From assembly GCA_028554645.1 (NCBI GenBank), contig JAQOOI010000051.1, forward strand, positions 186,001 to 250,000: a stretch of 64,000 bases of DNA, read 5' to 3'. Source of the DNA: Omphalotus guepiniiformis (Eukaryota; Basidiomycota; Agaricomycetes; Agaricales; Omphalotaceae). The notes under the pieces were generated by a model, which did not search any database, was not told the DNA's origin, and saw only the letters and a list, made by a program, of their open reading frames with translations. The translations under genes were made by a program, and so were the position numbers. Numbering within the stretch: the stretch's first letter is position 1; every line of letters begins with the position of its first letter. This document shows, one piece after another, positions 45,859 through 55,651 of the stretch.

Positions 45859-46166
45859 CTGGTTGTGTTATTGGAATTGGTTGTTTGATCTTGTGGTCAA
45901 TTGGTTGTGATTGTGCAGTGAACACCTGTCTTGTTCAAAACCGTCTTGTGCTACTTTTTGCCTTAGTGCATTTTAAAAGCTCAACTATAAAGTCCTTGTG
46001 ATAAAGATATAAAGTTCTAATAAAGAAGCCATAAGTTTGGTCGTGCGGAACCTTCGACAACGCCCCCTCAGACTCGCACCTTTCGAGTGACTTGGTTGTT
46101 TTGGTTGTTTTTGGGTTTTTGTTCATTAGCCCTTTAGCAGTTCATTGCCCCGTTTCATTCTCATCA
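45859..46166 (+). repeat. 5' LTR, truncated (last ~310 bp only)
   Basis: It starts at TGGTTGTGTTATTGGAATTG and ends TCATCA before the PBS. It matches 59210-59517. The matching sequence in the 3' LTR lies downstream of its TATA box, so this LTR keeps only R/U5-type sequence and lacks U3 and the core promoter. Confidence 0.85.
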
Positions 46167-46168
46167 TC

Positions 46169-46186
46169 TGGAGCCCACCGCGAGGG
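46169..46186 (+). other. Primer-binding site
   Basis: TGGAGCCCACCGCGAGGG lies two bases after the LTR end. Its reverse complement ends in the CCA of a tRNA 3' end, as expected for tRNA-primed minus-strand DNA synthesis. The tRNA species was not determined. Confidence 0.75.
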
Positions 46187-46690
46187 TCAAAAGTACAAAT
46201 TGACTTTGTGAGGGACGAATTCGTGGCTTTCTAGCGGAATTTTACTGTTTGAATTACAAGGAAATTTGTGTTGTGCAATAAAGTACTGTTTTGTTCTATA
46301 CAGTGCTACATAGAGCTTTTGCTTTATTTTGGATTGTGAAGTTCACTTGTCAAAATTAGTGGACCTAGCAAACCTAAACCAAAACGTCAGACAAAGAATT
46401 CCCAAAGAGCTGGTGAAGAAGTTTTATACTTTCAATCCAGATCTTCTACAAGAGAAAGAAGTGTTACTAGTTCCGCATCTAAGGGCAAAGGGAAATCAGT
46501 ACCAGAGCCTGAAAGTGCTGATCCAGTATTACCTGGATCTTTTGTTCTGTCATCTGACAATAATCGGGAGTTCATACCCGGTGAATTTGATCGTTTATGT
46601 CCGCCTAAATCTACTGTTGGATTTGGAAAGTCTTATAGACTACCTGCTTCAGCACAAAAATCTAAAAAGAGTTTCAGAGAAGTTACTACT

Positions 46691-48163
46691 ATGCCTGCTA
46701 CTATTACTACTGGTGCTGGTCCAAGTGGACAAGGTAGAGGAGATGATGATATACCCAGAAACAATGATGATACAAGGACAACTTTTGTGGGAGTTCATGA
46801 ACTTTCCCCAGAAGCATTGAAGGAAATCCAGAATGATAAGCTTCCTAAGAAATCAAAAATGGCACCTATCTTTGACCATGTAGATCCTGGCAGTTTGATA
46901 AGCTGGTTGGAACAAGTGGAAGAAATATTCTTGAAAATGGGAATTAAAGATGATGCAGCAAAGATTTACTTAGCTACAGACTGGATGACTCATGATACAA
47001 AGAAAAGGGTTGAAGCTTACCCTGAAACAAAAAGTAGAAAGTGGGGAACATTCAAAGATGCTTTGAAACAAAACTTTCCAGAGTCTTCTTTAGAAGAAGG
47101 AGGTTCTCTGACCAAGTTGAGAAAGTTAAATTCAGAGTATGCATATATTCCATTGAAGAACTTTGATAAGTTCTTTAAGTTTAAAAGGCTGTTCGAATAT
47201 GAGTATAAGAAAGCTGCAAAGCCACCTGCTGTTATCTCTAACTTAGAGGCAGTAACTCTGTTTGGCAGATTCTTAGAACCTGCTTTCTGGGATAAAGTAA
47301 AGGATAGACTGAAAAAGACTTATATAGCTAATCCAGATAATTTTAGAAGAAGGGAAGACAAGTATCCTATTGAGGATGTGATAGCTGCTGCTGCCCACAT
47401 CTGTGAGAATAACATGGATGATGGTTTTGCAATAGTTGGAATGTCTTTGGCTTCTGAAACAGAAAGAGAAAGAAGTTACACACCTTTTAATATTAAAAGG
47501 GAGAATGTTGAGAAGAATGAATTTGAAAGAAAGATTGCTGATACAATGGATAGGCATGAAGTTGCCTTGAAACAGGTGCAATCTAGATTTGAAGAGAATC
47601 AAGCTACCTTGATCTCTCAAGTTCAAAAAGTTCTTGCAGAAACTTTAGGTGGTAATAATGGTATGAATATACCACACATGCAATCTATTGCTATGGGTCA
47701 GAACCGTGGTAATAGATATGCAAACCCACAAGGACCTACAGAATATTCTTGTTATTTCTGTGGTGAGAAGGGGCATATTGCTACAAATTGTTTTCATCAG
47801 AAATCACAGTTTGAGAAGGGATATTTAGTTAGAAATGCAAGAGGAATGATAGTCATGAAAGATGGACAAGTGGCTCCATCTGGTGATATGAATTTTTCTA
47901 GAAAGGACAAAATTGAAGCTATTGCTAAACAAAAGGGTTGGGATAAGGAAGTTGGCAAAAATGCCTTCATCTTTGCAGAAGAAAGTGACATGGGATATAA
48001 TATGCCTAGTGGACCTTCTGAATCTCAACATAATAGTTTTGATATGTCAGTCTTTACCAACACCTTGTTGAAGATTTCAGAAAGATTGGACAGAATTGAA
48101 AATCAGGATAAAAGCCAGACTTCAAATGGTCAGGCTTCTTACTTGAATCAGTCAGGAAACTAA
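46691..48163 (+). CDS. gag: Gag (capsid and zinc-knuckle nucleocapsid)
   Basis: A 490-aa frame from the ATG at 46691. A capsid-like helical region (PIFDHVDPGSLISWLEQVEE onward) is followed by a coiled-coil-rich middle and a CCHC zinc knuckle, CYFCGEKGHIATNC, at residues about 354-367. The knuckle binds the element RNA. The same frame is open and coding-looking upstream to about 46340 (Ser/Lys-rich, for example SSASKGKGKSVPEPESADP) but contains no ATG there. The true N-terminus may therefore come from a spliced leader or a non-ATG start, or the original ATG is lost. The frame ends TCA GGA AAC TAA, nine bases before the protease ATG, and the protease frame is open across this stop. Confidence 0.8.
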   Translation: MPATITTGAGPSGQGRGDDDIPRNNDDTRTTFVGVHELSPEALKEIQNDKLPKKSKMAPIFDHVDPGSLISWLEQVEEIFLKMGIKDDAAKIYLATDWMTHDTKKRVEAYPETKSRKWGTFKDALKQNFPESSLEEGGSLTKLRKLNSEYAYIPLKNFDKFFKFKRLFEYEYKKAAKPPAVISNLEAVTLFGRFLEPAFWDKVKDRLKKTYIANPDNFRRREDKYPIEDVIAAAAHICENNMDDGFAIVGMSLASETERERSYTPFNIKRENVEKNEFERKIADTMDRHEVALKQVQSRFEENQATLISQVQKVLAETLGGNNGMNIPHMQSIAMGQNRGNRYANPQGPTEYSCYFCGEKGHIATNCFHQKSQFEKGYLVRNARGMIVMKDGQVAPSGDMNFSRKDKIEAIAKQKGWDKEVGKNAFIFAEESDMGYNMPSGPSESQHNSFDMSVFTNTLLKISERLDRIENQDKSQTSNGQASYLNQSGN

Positions 48164-48171
48164 GTGTTCCG

Positions 48172-49566
48172 ATGATGGGATCTAGTACTAGAAATGTGTA
48201 CAGTACCGCAAAGAAGGTCCCTGAGGATAAACAAAGAGTTGGTATTAAAAAGAGAATGGAAGTAGAAATTATAAGGCCTAAGGGATTTGATAAAAGGTTG
48301 TATGTACCTCCACCCTTGAGAATGGAGGAGTTAGAGAAAGAAACAAAGGATAATGAAGAGGCTTTACTAAGAGATCAAGAGGATATAATGGATCCTTCTA
48401 TAAAGGATATGGTTATTCAACCAGGTCAAAAAGAGATTAATGTTGAACCTGCTAAAGAAAGGCCATTTGATAGAGTGGAGCCATTACAAAGAGATCCTAT
48501 TCCTAGTAACCAAGCTTTGAACAAAGTTAGAAATGAAGTGGTGGAAAAAGTTAGAAATGTTCAGAAAGAAAGTAATAAAGAGAATGCTATAGTTTATAAA
48601 GAAACAGCTAGAAAGATTGGAGATTTTAGACATACTTCTACTTTATCTAAACCAGGTTTAGAAGAGGAAATGGCAGAAAAGATTTTCAATATGGATATTA
48701 CTGTTCCAGTTGGAGACCTTATGGCTGTATCTCCAGACATTAGAGCTGTTATATTGAGAAAAGCTAGAAATAGAAGGGTTGTTGAGAGAGCAGAGAAGGC
48801 TTTCTTGCAGATAGAACCTAATCAGAATGATTTGAATCCTATTCAAATAGACTCTGAGGTGGAACCAATAAGGAAAGTAAATGTTGAGGATATTTGGTCT
48901 TTAAAGGAGACTTTCATTACATTGACAAAAGATACTGGTGAATTGAAAGCTGGTACTATTGTTCACCAAGATGTAGTTGAGCAATTTCTTAGAGATCTAG
49001 GTCCTAACAAGAAAGATAAAGTTATACTGGTTGCTAGAGAGTCAGAAGGACTTAGAGTGGTATTCCCAAAAATCAATAACTCTGATGAAACTGTGGAAGC
49101 TGTTCTAGATAGTGGTTCTCAGATCATATCAATGGATCAAATGGTAGCAATGGGACTTGGAATGTCATGGGATCCTGATGTAGTGATTCACATGCAAAGT
49201 GCAAATGGGAGTTTAAAGCCTACTAAGGGTATGGCTAGAAATGTACCTTTTGTATTTGGGGACTTAACAGTCTACTTGCAAGTTCATATTGTGGAAGAGG
49301 CTCCATATCAAGTTTTACTTGGTAGACCTTTTGATGTAAACACCCAAAGTATAATAAAGAACTTTAAGGATGGAGGTCAAGAGATAACCATAACTGATCT
49401 AAATTCTGGCTACAAGTGTACTATTGGAACCTATCTGAGAGGAAGAGGTGTTAGAATTGAACAGAAGAAAGATGGATCTACTCTTAAAGAGATTTGTAGA
49501 CCTCCACCTGTGGTACCTAAAGATGTACAAGAAGGGGTTGTAAATTTTCAGACCTCTATGATCTGA
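48172..49566 (+). CDS. Retropepsin-like aspartic protease ORF (464 aa)
   Basis: The frame is -1 relative to gag and open upstream of its ATG, overlapping the gag end. The first 250 residues are charged and not recognisable. The protease core is VEAVLDSGSQIISMD (catalytic DSG at about residues 313-315). The later YQVLLGRPFDV supplies the hydrophobic-LGRP block typical of fungal Ty3/gypsy proteases. It would release mature Gag and Pol proteins. The ORF stops with TGA at 49564-49566, shortly after a -1 slippery heptamer that leads into the next ORF. Confidence 0.8.
   Translation: MMGSSTRNVYSTAKKVPEDKQRVGIKKRMEVEIIRPKGFDKRLYVPPPLRMEELEKETKDNEEALLRDQEDIMDPSIKDMVIQPGQKEINVEPAKERPFDRVEPLQRDPIPSNQALNKVRNEVVEKVRNVQKESNKENAIVYKETARKIGDFRHTSTLSKPGLEEEMAEKIFNMDITVPVGDLMAVSPDIRAVILRKARNRRVVERAEKAFLQIEPNQNDLNPIQIDSEVEPIRKVNVEDIWSLKETFITLTKDTGELKAGTIVHQDVVEQFLRDLGPNKKDKVILVARESEGLRVVFPKINNSDETVEAVLDSGSQIISMDQMVAMGLGMSWDPDVVIHMQSANGSLKPTKGMARNVPFVFGDLTVYLQVHIVEEAPYQVLLGRPFDVNTQSIIKNFKDGGQEITITDLNSGYKCTIGTYLRGRGVRIEQKKDGSTLKEICRPPPVVPKDVQEGVVNFQTSMI
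49542..49548 (+). promoter_or_regulatory. Candidate -1 ribosomal frameshift site (AAATTTT)
   Basis: In the protease frame the codons are GTA AAT TTT, giving the A AAU UUU arrangement of a canonical X XXY YYZ slippery heptamer. It lies 15 nt before the protease stop. Slipping by -1 gives AAA TTT TCA GAC CTC and enters the linker frame, which is open from here to 50117. Confidence 0.6.
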
Positions 49567-50117
49567 TTGGCCCTCAGGGAGAGGTAGCTCTAAGAGTTGG
49601 CCTGAAAGAAAATGGTGAATTGTTTGTGGATGGGTATAAACTACCTGATGAAGATGGAACTTTTAAGAAAGAAGAATTGGCAGAAACTTTTGTATTTGCT
49701 GCTAAAGAGTATGTGGAAAAAGATAAAGAAGCTGCAGGAGTGCTAGATGCTTATATGAACTCTACTACTATAAAGAGTAGGGGAAAAGACAAGCAAGTGT
49801 TCTGTAGTTGGAGAGAAGAGTTGAAAGAAAAGAAGGATGCTATGTTTCAAGAGGAGAATTCTGGTAATATAGAGAAAGAGAAAAATGATAAAGAGTTTGT
49901 AGATGTGTATGGAAAGTACAAATCTGTAAAGGATAAAGTTAGACCGGTTAAAGCTACTTTACCGGCTGAGTTTCGTGTAGAAAGGAATATTTTTGGTGAT
50001 CCGTTAGCAGAAATGCCGGAATTATCTCCAAATCCACCCGAGTTCACACCGGGTGAAAGATACAATGAAGAAAGAAAGAATATCATAGACAAAAATCATG
50101 ATGAAGGCTTTTTATAG
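49551..50117 (+). CDS. Linker ORF between protease and reverse transcriptase
   Basis: An open frame with no ATG near its beginning, entered most simply by -1 frameshift from the protease. It reads DLYDLIGPQGEVALRVGLK and is then Lys/Glu-rich. It ends in PAEFRVERNIFGDPLAEMPE and PPEFTPGERYNEERKNII, the type of sequence that normally leads into RT in Ty3/gypsy polyproteins. It stops at a UAG (50115-50117), and the RT ORF continues in the same frame three codons later. It is therefore probably the N-terminal part of Pol rather than a separate protein. Confidence 0.65.
   Translation, partial: DLYDLIGPQGEVALRVGLKENGELFVDGYKLPDEDGTFKKEELAETFVFAAKEYVEKDKEAAGVLDAYMNSTTIKSRGKDKQVFCSWREELKEKKDAMFQEENSGNIEKEKNDKEFVDVYGKYKSVKDKVRPVKATLPAEFRVERNIFGDPLAEMPELSPNPPEFTPGERYNEERKNIIDKNHDEGFL
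50115..50117 (+). other. In-frame UAG between linker and RT
   Basis: The context TTT TTA TAG CCA GAA GAA ATG keeps the same frame on both sides. It could be read through, bypassed by reinitiation at the ATG at 50127, or be an inactivating mutation. Confidence 0.7.
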
Positions 50118-50126
50118 CCAGAAGAA

Positions 50127-53100
50127 ATGAAGTTAGTTCATCATTTGATGAAACAACAGGAAAAAGCTTTTGCTTGGGAACCTGCAGAAGGAGGAAACTT
50201 TAGAACAGATTTCTTCCCACCTGTGAAATTTCCAGTCTTACCACATGTACCTTGGGTTGAAAGAAACATTCCAATACCACCTGGTATATTTGATGATGTG
50301 TGTAAGATTATAAAGGCAAAAATTGATTCTGGAGTTTATGAACCTTCAAGTTCTTCTTATAGATCAAAATGGTTTTGTGTTTTAAAGAAAGATAGAAAAA
50401 GTTTGAGATTGGTGCATAGTCTGGAACCATTGAATAAAGTTACTATACAACATTCAGGAATTCCACCAGCTACTGCAGATGTTGCGAGAAACTTTGCAGG
50501 AAGAGCATGTCTAGGAACACTGGACGTCTTTGTTGGATATGATGAAAGGTTGATAGATGATGATTCTAGAGACTTAACCACCTTCCAAACACCATTTGGC
50601 CCACATAGACTAGTAAAACTGCCTATGGGTTGGACTAACTCAGTACCTATCTTTCATGATGATGTTACTTTCATTCTAAGAGATGAAATTCCACATGTGA
50701 CTATACCTTATGTTGATGATGTACCTGTAAGGGGTCCAGCAACAAGATATGAGTTACCAGATGGCAGATATGAAACTATTCCTCAAAACAATGGTATAAG
50801 GAGATTTGTATGGGAACATATGCAGAATATGAATAGAGTGATACAAAGAATGAAATATGTTGGTGGTACATTTTCTGGTACAAAGGCATTCATTTGTGTA
50901 AAAGAAGGCATGGTTGTTGGTCACCGTTGTTTATATGAGGGTCAAGCACCTTCTAATAAGATAGCAGAAGTGGTCACCACATGGCAAAGATTTGACTCTA
51001 AGACAGATGTCAGAGCTTTCTTGGGTACTGCTGGCCAACTTAGACAATTTATAAAGGACTATGCTAAAATTGCTGCACCTTTGCAATATTTGACCAGAAA
51101 TGTTCCATTTGAGATGAAGGCTGAACAATGGGATTCTGTAGTAGCTCTTAAGGAAGCTATCAGAGTTGCACCTTGTTTGAGACCTATAGACTATATGTCA
51201 GAAAATGGGATTACACTTGCTGTAGATACCTCTTGGATGGCAGTTGGATATTATATATATCAGACTGACCCAGAAGATCCTAAGAAGAAGTACTTTAACT
51301 ACTTTGGTTCAATAACATTGAATGAAAGGGAAGCAAGGTTTTCTCAACCAAAAAGAGAGCTGTATGGTCTGAAATTAGCTTTAGAAGCTTCTTATTACTT
51401 GATTTATGGGTGTAGGAATTTGACTGTGGGAACAGATGCTAGCTATATAAAGGGCATGTTGCATCATCCCAGTTCAGGTCCTAATGCAACTATAAACAGG
51501 TGGATAGAAGATATAAGGAAATATCAGTTTACATTGGTACATGTTAAGGGAACTTTACATGGACCAGATGGTCTATCTAGAAGGGGTCCTGGAGGTATAA
51601 CAACTGAAAGACCACCGGTAAATGAGGAAGACTATGTAGATGAAGATAATGGAGAACCATTACAGTTTAGAATGCAAAATGAAGAAGATGATATACCACT
51701 AGACTTTGAATCTTTCAGAGATAAAATAGACAATAGAGGTGGTTATCTTTTTGAAATGGCAAACTCTGAAAATGATTTTGAAGATGATTTGCAAGAATGC
51801 ATAGAGGAAGAAAGGATTGCAGAATGTTATAGGATTAGAGTTTTAGAAGTTCATGGAATGGTGAAGAGTGCTTTTGCTCAAACTTTAGTAATTCCACCAG
51901 GAGATCCAGAGTGGAGTAATTCTCATCCTTATAGTGAAGTACATAGAAGGGATGAAGGAAAGAAGATGGATGATCTTCTACCTTTAATAAAGGATTGGCA
52001 TCAAGACAAGAACTCAGCTGTTATTAAAAGTTTGAATAAAACTGAAAAGAGATCTTTTCTAAGACAAGCTGTTAAGTTCTTTGTTGATAAAGATGGTAAC
52101 ATGTATAGAAGGAATGAAGAACTAGATGGTCAACACAAGTTGGTTGTATCTAAAGCAAAGAGAATGTACATAATGCATGCTGCACATGACAATTTGGGTC
52201 ATAAAGGGATGTTTGCAACTAAAGCTGTCATAGACAAGAGATTTTGGTGGCCAGATATGGAGAAAGATATTAATTGGTTTGTCCAATCATGTCAGGCTTG
52301 CCAAAATAGAAAGTTGGAACTTCTGAAAATACCACCCACTCTTACTTATACACCTTTGTTTCAAAAGGTTCATGTAGATGTGTTTAAAGTGTCACCACCT
52401 AGTAATGGCTGTTCAAATGTTGTTCATGGTAGATGTGCATTGTCTTCTTGGTCAGAAGGTAGAGCATTGAAATCAGAGACAGCAAGGTTAATGGGTGAAT
52501 GGTTCTTTGAAGATATTATCTGTAGATGGGGTTGCCCGGATGAGGTTATCACTGATAATGCCCCAGCTATGAGAGCAATGTTGAGATGGTTGGAAGAGAA
52601 GTATGGTATAAAGGGTATTACTATATCTCCATACAATTCTCAAGCCAATGGGAAGATAGAAAGAGCTCATTTTGACATCAGAACTGCTTTGGCAAAAGCA
52701 ACTGGTGGAGATTTGAAGAGATGGTACTGGTTTCTGAAACATGTCTTTTGGGCAGATAGAGTGACTGTTAGAAGAGGTCTTGGATGTTCTCCATACTTCA
52801 TAGTTACTGGGGCAGAGCCAATACTACCTTTGGATATTGTGAAATCAACTTGGTTGGTTAAACCTCCAGACAGAATTCTGACTCATGAAGAATTACTTGG
52901 ATTCAGAGCACAAGCTCTAGCTAAGCATAGAACTCATGTGAATGAAATGAGGGAAAGAGTAGATGAAAACAAAAGAAAAGCATTGATAAAGTTTGAACAA
53001 GAATATGGAAACACAATAAAGGATTATGACTTTAAACCAGGGACTCTGGTGCAAGTCAGGAATACTCAGATTGAAAAGAGTTTAGACAGAAAGATGTATC

Positions 53101-53489
53101 CAAGATATAAGGGTCCCATGATTGTCATCAGAAGGACAAAAGGTGGATCATATGTTATTGCAGAAATGGATGGATCAGTGCTCAAAGAAAAAGTTGCAGC
53201 ATTTAGAGTCCTACCACATGCAGCCAGATACGAACCTATACAATTGCCAGACAATATTCATGAACTAATAGACTTGGATAGTAAGCAATTGGAAGCTATG
53301 ATTGAGGATGAAGATAAAGACTTGGTCAAAAATACAGATTATATTTTTGATGCCATACCCAATCTTAGGCTTGAAGGGGACGATTCTGATAAAGAAGACA
53401 GTGATTCGGATCTTGGAGATGACTTAGAAGACAATGAGGAACCAGATTGGGATGAAGGAGTCAAAACCAGGTCAAAAAGACAGACGTAA
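50127..53489 (+). CDS. pol: Pol: reverse transcriptase, RNase H, integrase (1120 aa)
   Basis: RT has KWFCVLKKDRKSLRLVHSLE, TLDVFVGYDERL with the first catalytic Asp, FGPHRLVKLPMGWTNSVPIF, and YVDD at about residues 195-198. RNase H has LAVDTSWMAVGYYIY (Asp about 367) and KRELYGLKLALEA. Integrase has the His/Cys motif from HAAHDNLGHKG to CQACQNRK. Its catalytic residues are Asp 751 (VHVDVF), Asp 810 (ITDNA) and Glu 845 (KIERAH), with the usual 34-residue gap between the last two. A GPY/F-like YKGPMIVIRR block follows at about residue 995. The C-terminal 80 residues are very acidic and end TRSKRQT; no chromodomain is seen. All catalytic residues are present and the frame is uninterrupted. Confidence 0.9.
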   Translation: MKLVHHLMKQQEKAFAWEPAEGGNFRTDFFPPVKFPVLPHVPWVERNIPIPPGIFDDVCKIIKAKIDSGVYEPSSSSYRSKWFCVLKKDRKSLRLVHSLEPLNKVTIQHSGIPPATADVARNFAGRACLGTLDVFVGYDERLIDDDSRDLTTFQTPFGPHRLVKLPMGWTNSVPIFHDDVTFILRDEIPHVTIPYVDDVPVRGPATRYELPDGRYETIPQNNGIRRFVWEHMQNMNRVIQRMKYVGGTFSGTKAFICVKEGMVVGHRCLYEGQAPSNKIAEVVTTWQRFDSKTDVRAFLGTAGQLRQFIKDYAKIAAPLQYLTRNVPFEMKAEQWDSVVALKEAIRVAPCLRPIDYMSENGITLAVDTSWMAVGYYIYQTDPEDPKKKYFNYFGSITLNEREARFSQPKRELYGLKLALEASYYLIYGCRNLTVGTDASYIKGMLHHPSSGPNATINRWIEDIRKYQFTLVHVKGTLHGPDGLSRRGPGGITTERPPVNEEDYVDEDNGEPLQFRMQNEEDDIPLDFESFRDKIDNRGGYLFEMANSENDFEDDLQECIEEERIAECYRIRVLEVHGMVKSAFAQTLVIPPGDPEWSNSHPYSEVHRRDEGKKMDDLLPLIKDWHQDKNSAVIKSLNKTEKRSFLRQAVKFFVDKDGNMYRRNEELDGQHKLVVSKAKRMYIMHAAHDNLGHKGMFATKAVIDKRFWWPDMEKDINWFVQSCQACQNRKLELLKIPPTLTYTPLFQKVHVDVFKVSPPSNGCSNVVHGRCALSSWSEGRALKSETARLMGEWFFEDIICRWGCPDEVITDNAPAMRAMLRWLEEKYGIKGITISPYNSQANGKIERAHFDIRTALAKATGGDLKRWYWFLKHVFWADRVTVRRGLGCSPYFIVTGAEPILPLDIVKSTWLVKPPDRILTHEELLGFRAQALAKHRTHVNEMRERVDENKRKALIKFEQEYGNTIKDYDFKPGTLVQVRNTQIEKSLDRKMYPRYKGPMIVIRRTKGGSYVIAEMDGSVLKEKVAAFRVLPHAARYEPIQLPDNIHELIDLDSKQLEAMIEDEDKDLVKNTDYIFDAIPNLRLEGDDSDKEDSDSDLGDDLEDNEEPDWDEGVKTRSKRQT

Positions 53490-53645
53490 ACTCAAAGTTG
53501 CAACTAGTATTCTTCATTACAAAGTTATCTAGTCACTACACGACTCTGAGTATGAACATAATGTATAGTAAGGACAGTGTTTAGGTATATATAATATATG
53601 CCGGACATTTAAAAGAACGTTGTTAATAAAGTGGTACCAGGGAAA

Positions 53646-54969
53646 CTACTCATCAGTAGTCATGTCGGTGGTAGAGGTAGAATCTACTGAGTCCATGGAG
53701 TCATCTCCATCCACATCGGAACTACCTATAATGGACTTCTTCTTAATAATAATAACTAAGGAAAGATTGTCTGCTAGCTTCTGCATGTCACGATAACGAG
53801 CGCCGTTGGTTTGAACAATGTGTGCGAGGGTAGAACACTCGGTACGAAGGCAATTGTGTATAGCCTTAAGAGATTCGAGTGTGAGCTGGTCGTAATCGTA
53901 GTATGGAACAAACGCAAGTGTCTTAAGAACACTGGTATGAGCCATATCACGTAGGGCCTTCTCAACTATAAAGAATAATGTCAGAATGTATATTGAATAC
54001 TATTAAGTATGTACTTACAGTCAGTTTCTTCACTAAGGTTTGAAACAGCTGTTTCCAACTTAAGTCGTTTTTGGCCGGATGTCGCAAAGCCCTTCAAAAT
54101 GTAGTGGTTAGCCTTCCTGTATGCGCCAGAGAATTGATCCAATCCAGGGACTGCTGAGTATGGCATGCTTACAACAGTGTGTTGGTTTGTGATAAGTTCT
54201 GCCTTACAGAACTAGTAACGAATTAATATATGTCCGGTTGAAAATAATGAGTGACTTACAGTAAGATTCTTGATGGCACTAGCTTCTTTAGCGCTGCTAG
54301 AGTCCTTGGTACCGTCAGTCATCTGTAAGAACAATGTGTACAAAATGTTAGTACAAAGTATTAATTACCAGGTGGAAATTACTTACAAGTGCTTCACCGA
54401 CAGTTTTGTCGAGAGGAGGGGTAATAATGACTTCAACGTTGTTGTCGTCGTCACAAACAGCCTTTGACTTGGGAGTTTCCTTGCCCTGGAATAAAGTTAG
54501 ATAATGAATATAAGTCCGGTAAATATTTGTACCTTGCGTTTACGATTGTTACCTTCTTCCTTAGCCTTAGCGACTGCTTCAGCAGCAGCAGTGGCATTCT
54601 TGAGACGTTCTTGAACCATACAGTCAAGGTGTTTCTGAAGTCCGGCTAAAGAATGAAGAGGCGACATTTGAGGACGAGCCGCCATAACCACCTGAAGGGC
54701 AGTAACGTTGTCTTCAAACTTCTTGAAGAGTTCGTCGTCGGCAGCTGTAGTAGCCATATTGAGGGGTTTAACCTTAAACTCAATTTATTATTAAATGCTG
54801 GACGATTATTAAAAATGAAATAACGTACCAGGAAGTCACAAAGTGTCTTAGCAAATTGGAACATCTCTCCATCGGAAACATTACGAGCACGAGCACGGTC
54901 AAAGGTGCTGCGACGAAGTTCCAGCAAAGCAAGCCAGTCTTCTTTGATGAAAGAGGGAGTAGGGGCCAT
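53646..54969 (-). CDS. Antisense gene A inside the retrotransposon (351 aa, six exons)
   Basis: Complement of exons 54829-54969, 54533-54772, 54387-54485, 54260-54322, 54019-54211 and 53646-53965. Introns are 47-64 nt with GTAAGT- or GTAC-type donors, and the sum is 1056 nt in frame. The protein starts MAPTPSFIKEDWLALLELRR. It has an Ala/Glu-rich helical middle (LKNATAAAEAVAKAKEEG) followed by basic NNRKRKG. A middle part reads YSAVPGLDQFSGAYRKAN, and the Ser/Asp/Thr-rich acidic tail reads DGDDSMDSVDSTSTTD. I recognise no domain. It lies 156 bp from the end of pol, convergent with it, and is transcribed against the element. The perfect frame across five introns shows it is or recently was under selection. 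Confidence 0.75.
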
Positions 54970-55156
54970 TGAGAAAGTAAGAGCTTGTGATAACGAGTTA
55001 TAGAACGAATGAATGTTGGTTCAATGCAATTTATGATCCTTACATTTGTTCTTTTATAGCTGAAAAATGTATTGTACCTGGCTGAAAATTTTTGAGGTCG
55101 AAAAATCATCTTCAAATTCTCTTAGGGGTATAATGTTCAGCGGGGGCGCTGAAATT

Positions 55157-55171
55157 TTTGGTTTGGGGGAG
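55157..55171 (+). other. Second polypurine-like tract
   Basis: GGTTTGGGGGAGAGGG shares the 11-mer TTTGGGGGAGA with the PPT at the 3' LTR. It lies between antisense genes A and B. It could act as an internal plus-strand primer or mark an old junction. Confidence 0.5.
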
Positions 55172-55174
55172 AGG

Positions 55175-55651
55175 GTGACAAGTTACGGAAAAATTATGAA
55201 TATATTTATTATCCGGTGTATATTCGTCCCTCAAATTAAAAGAAACATAAAGAATAGAAGGAAAAACGAAGTAAAAGAATGTAATATTGAATGTTGTAGT
55301 CATTTCTTAATATGAAATTTAAGTGCTGAGCGTCAATCTTTGATTTTGAATTTCAGCCGGACTTCAGAAAGTCAGCTGCAACTTCGATTTCTTAGAATCT
55401 TAAGGCTTGAATTCACTCATAATAAGCAAAAGAAAGCACAATGACAATGATATTTTAGTACCCTAAGTGTCTACAAGCAAGAGGTAGAACTTAAACTTAG
55501 GTACAAACAGCGGTATGGTAAAGATAATGTTCGTATAAAGTGTTCGTTTCGACGAGTGGCGACCTACAACGAAATAAGACCGTCAAGAAAAGCAGAGATA
55601 AACACATTCAAAAGAAGGAGCTGGGGTGAATAGAAAGTGTAAGTCCAGTGC
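55175..55651. other. AT-rich spacer between antisense genes
   Basis: Contains the probable promoter of antisense gene A on its left side and the 3' flank of gene B on its right. No frame supported. Confidence 0.45.

Noticed and set aside
45859..46168. 310-bp unit as the complete LTR
   Set aside because: No polypurine tract precedes its 3' copy at 59210, whereas a good PPT and TG start lie at 58126-58139 and a TATA box lies at 59015. The longer LTR fits better.
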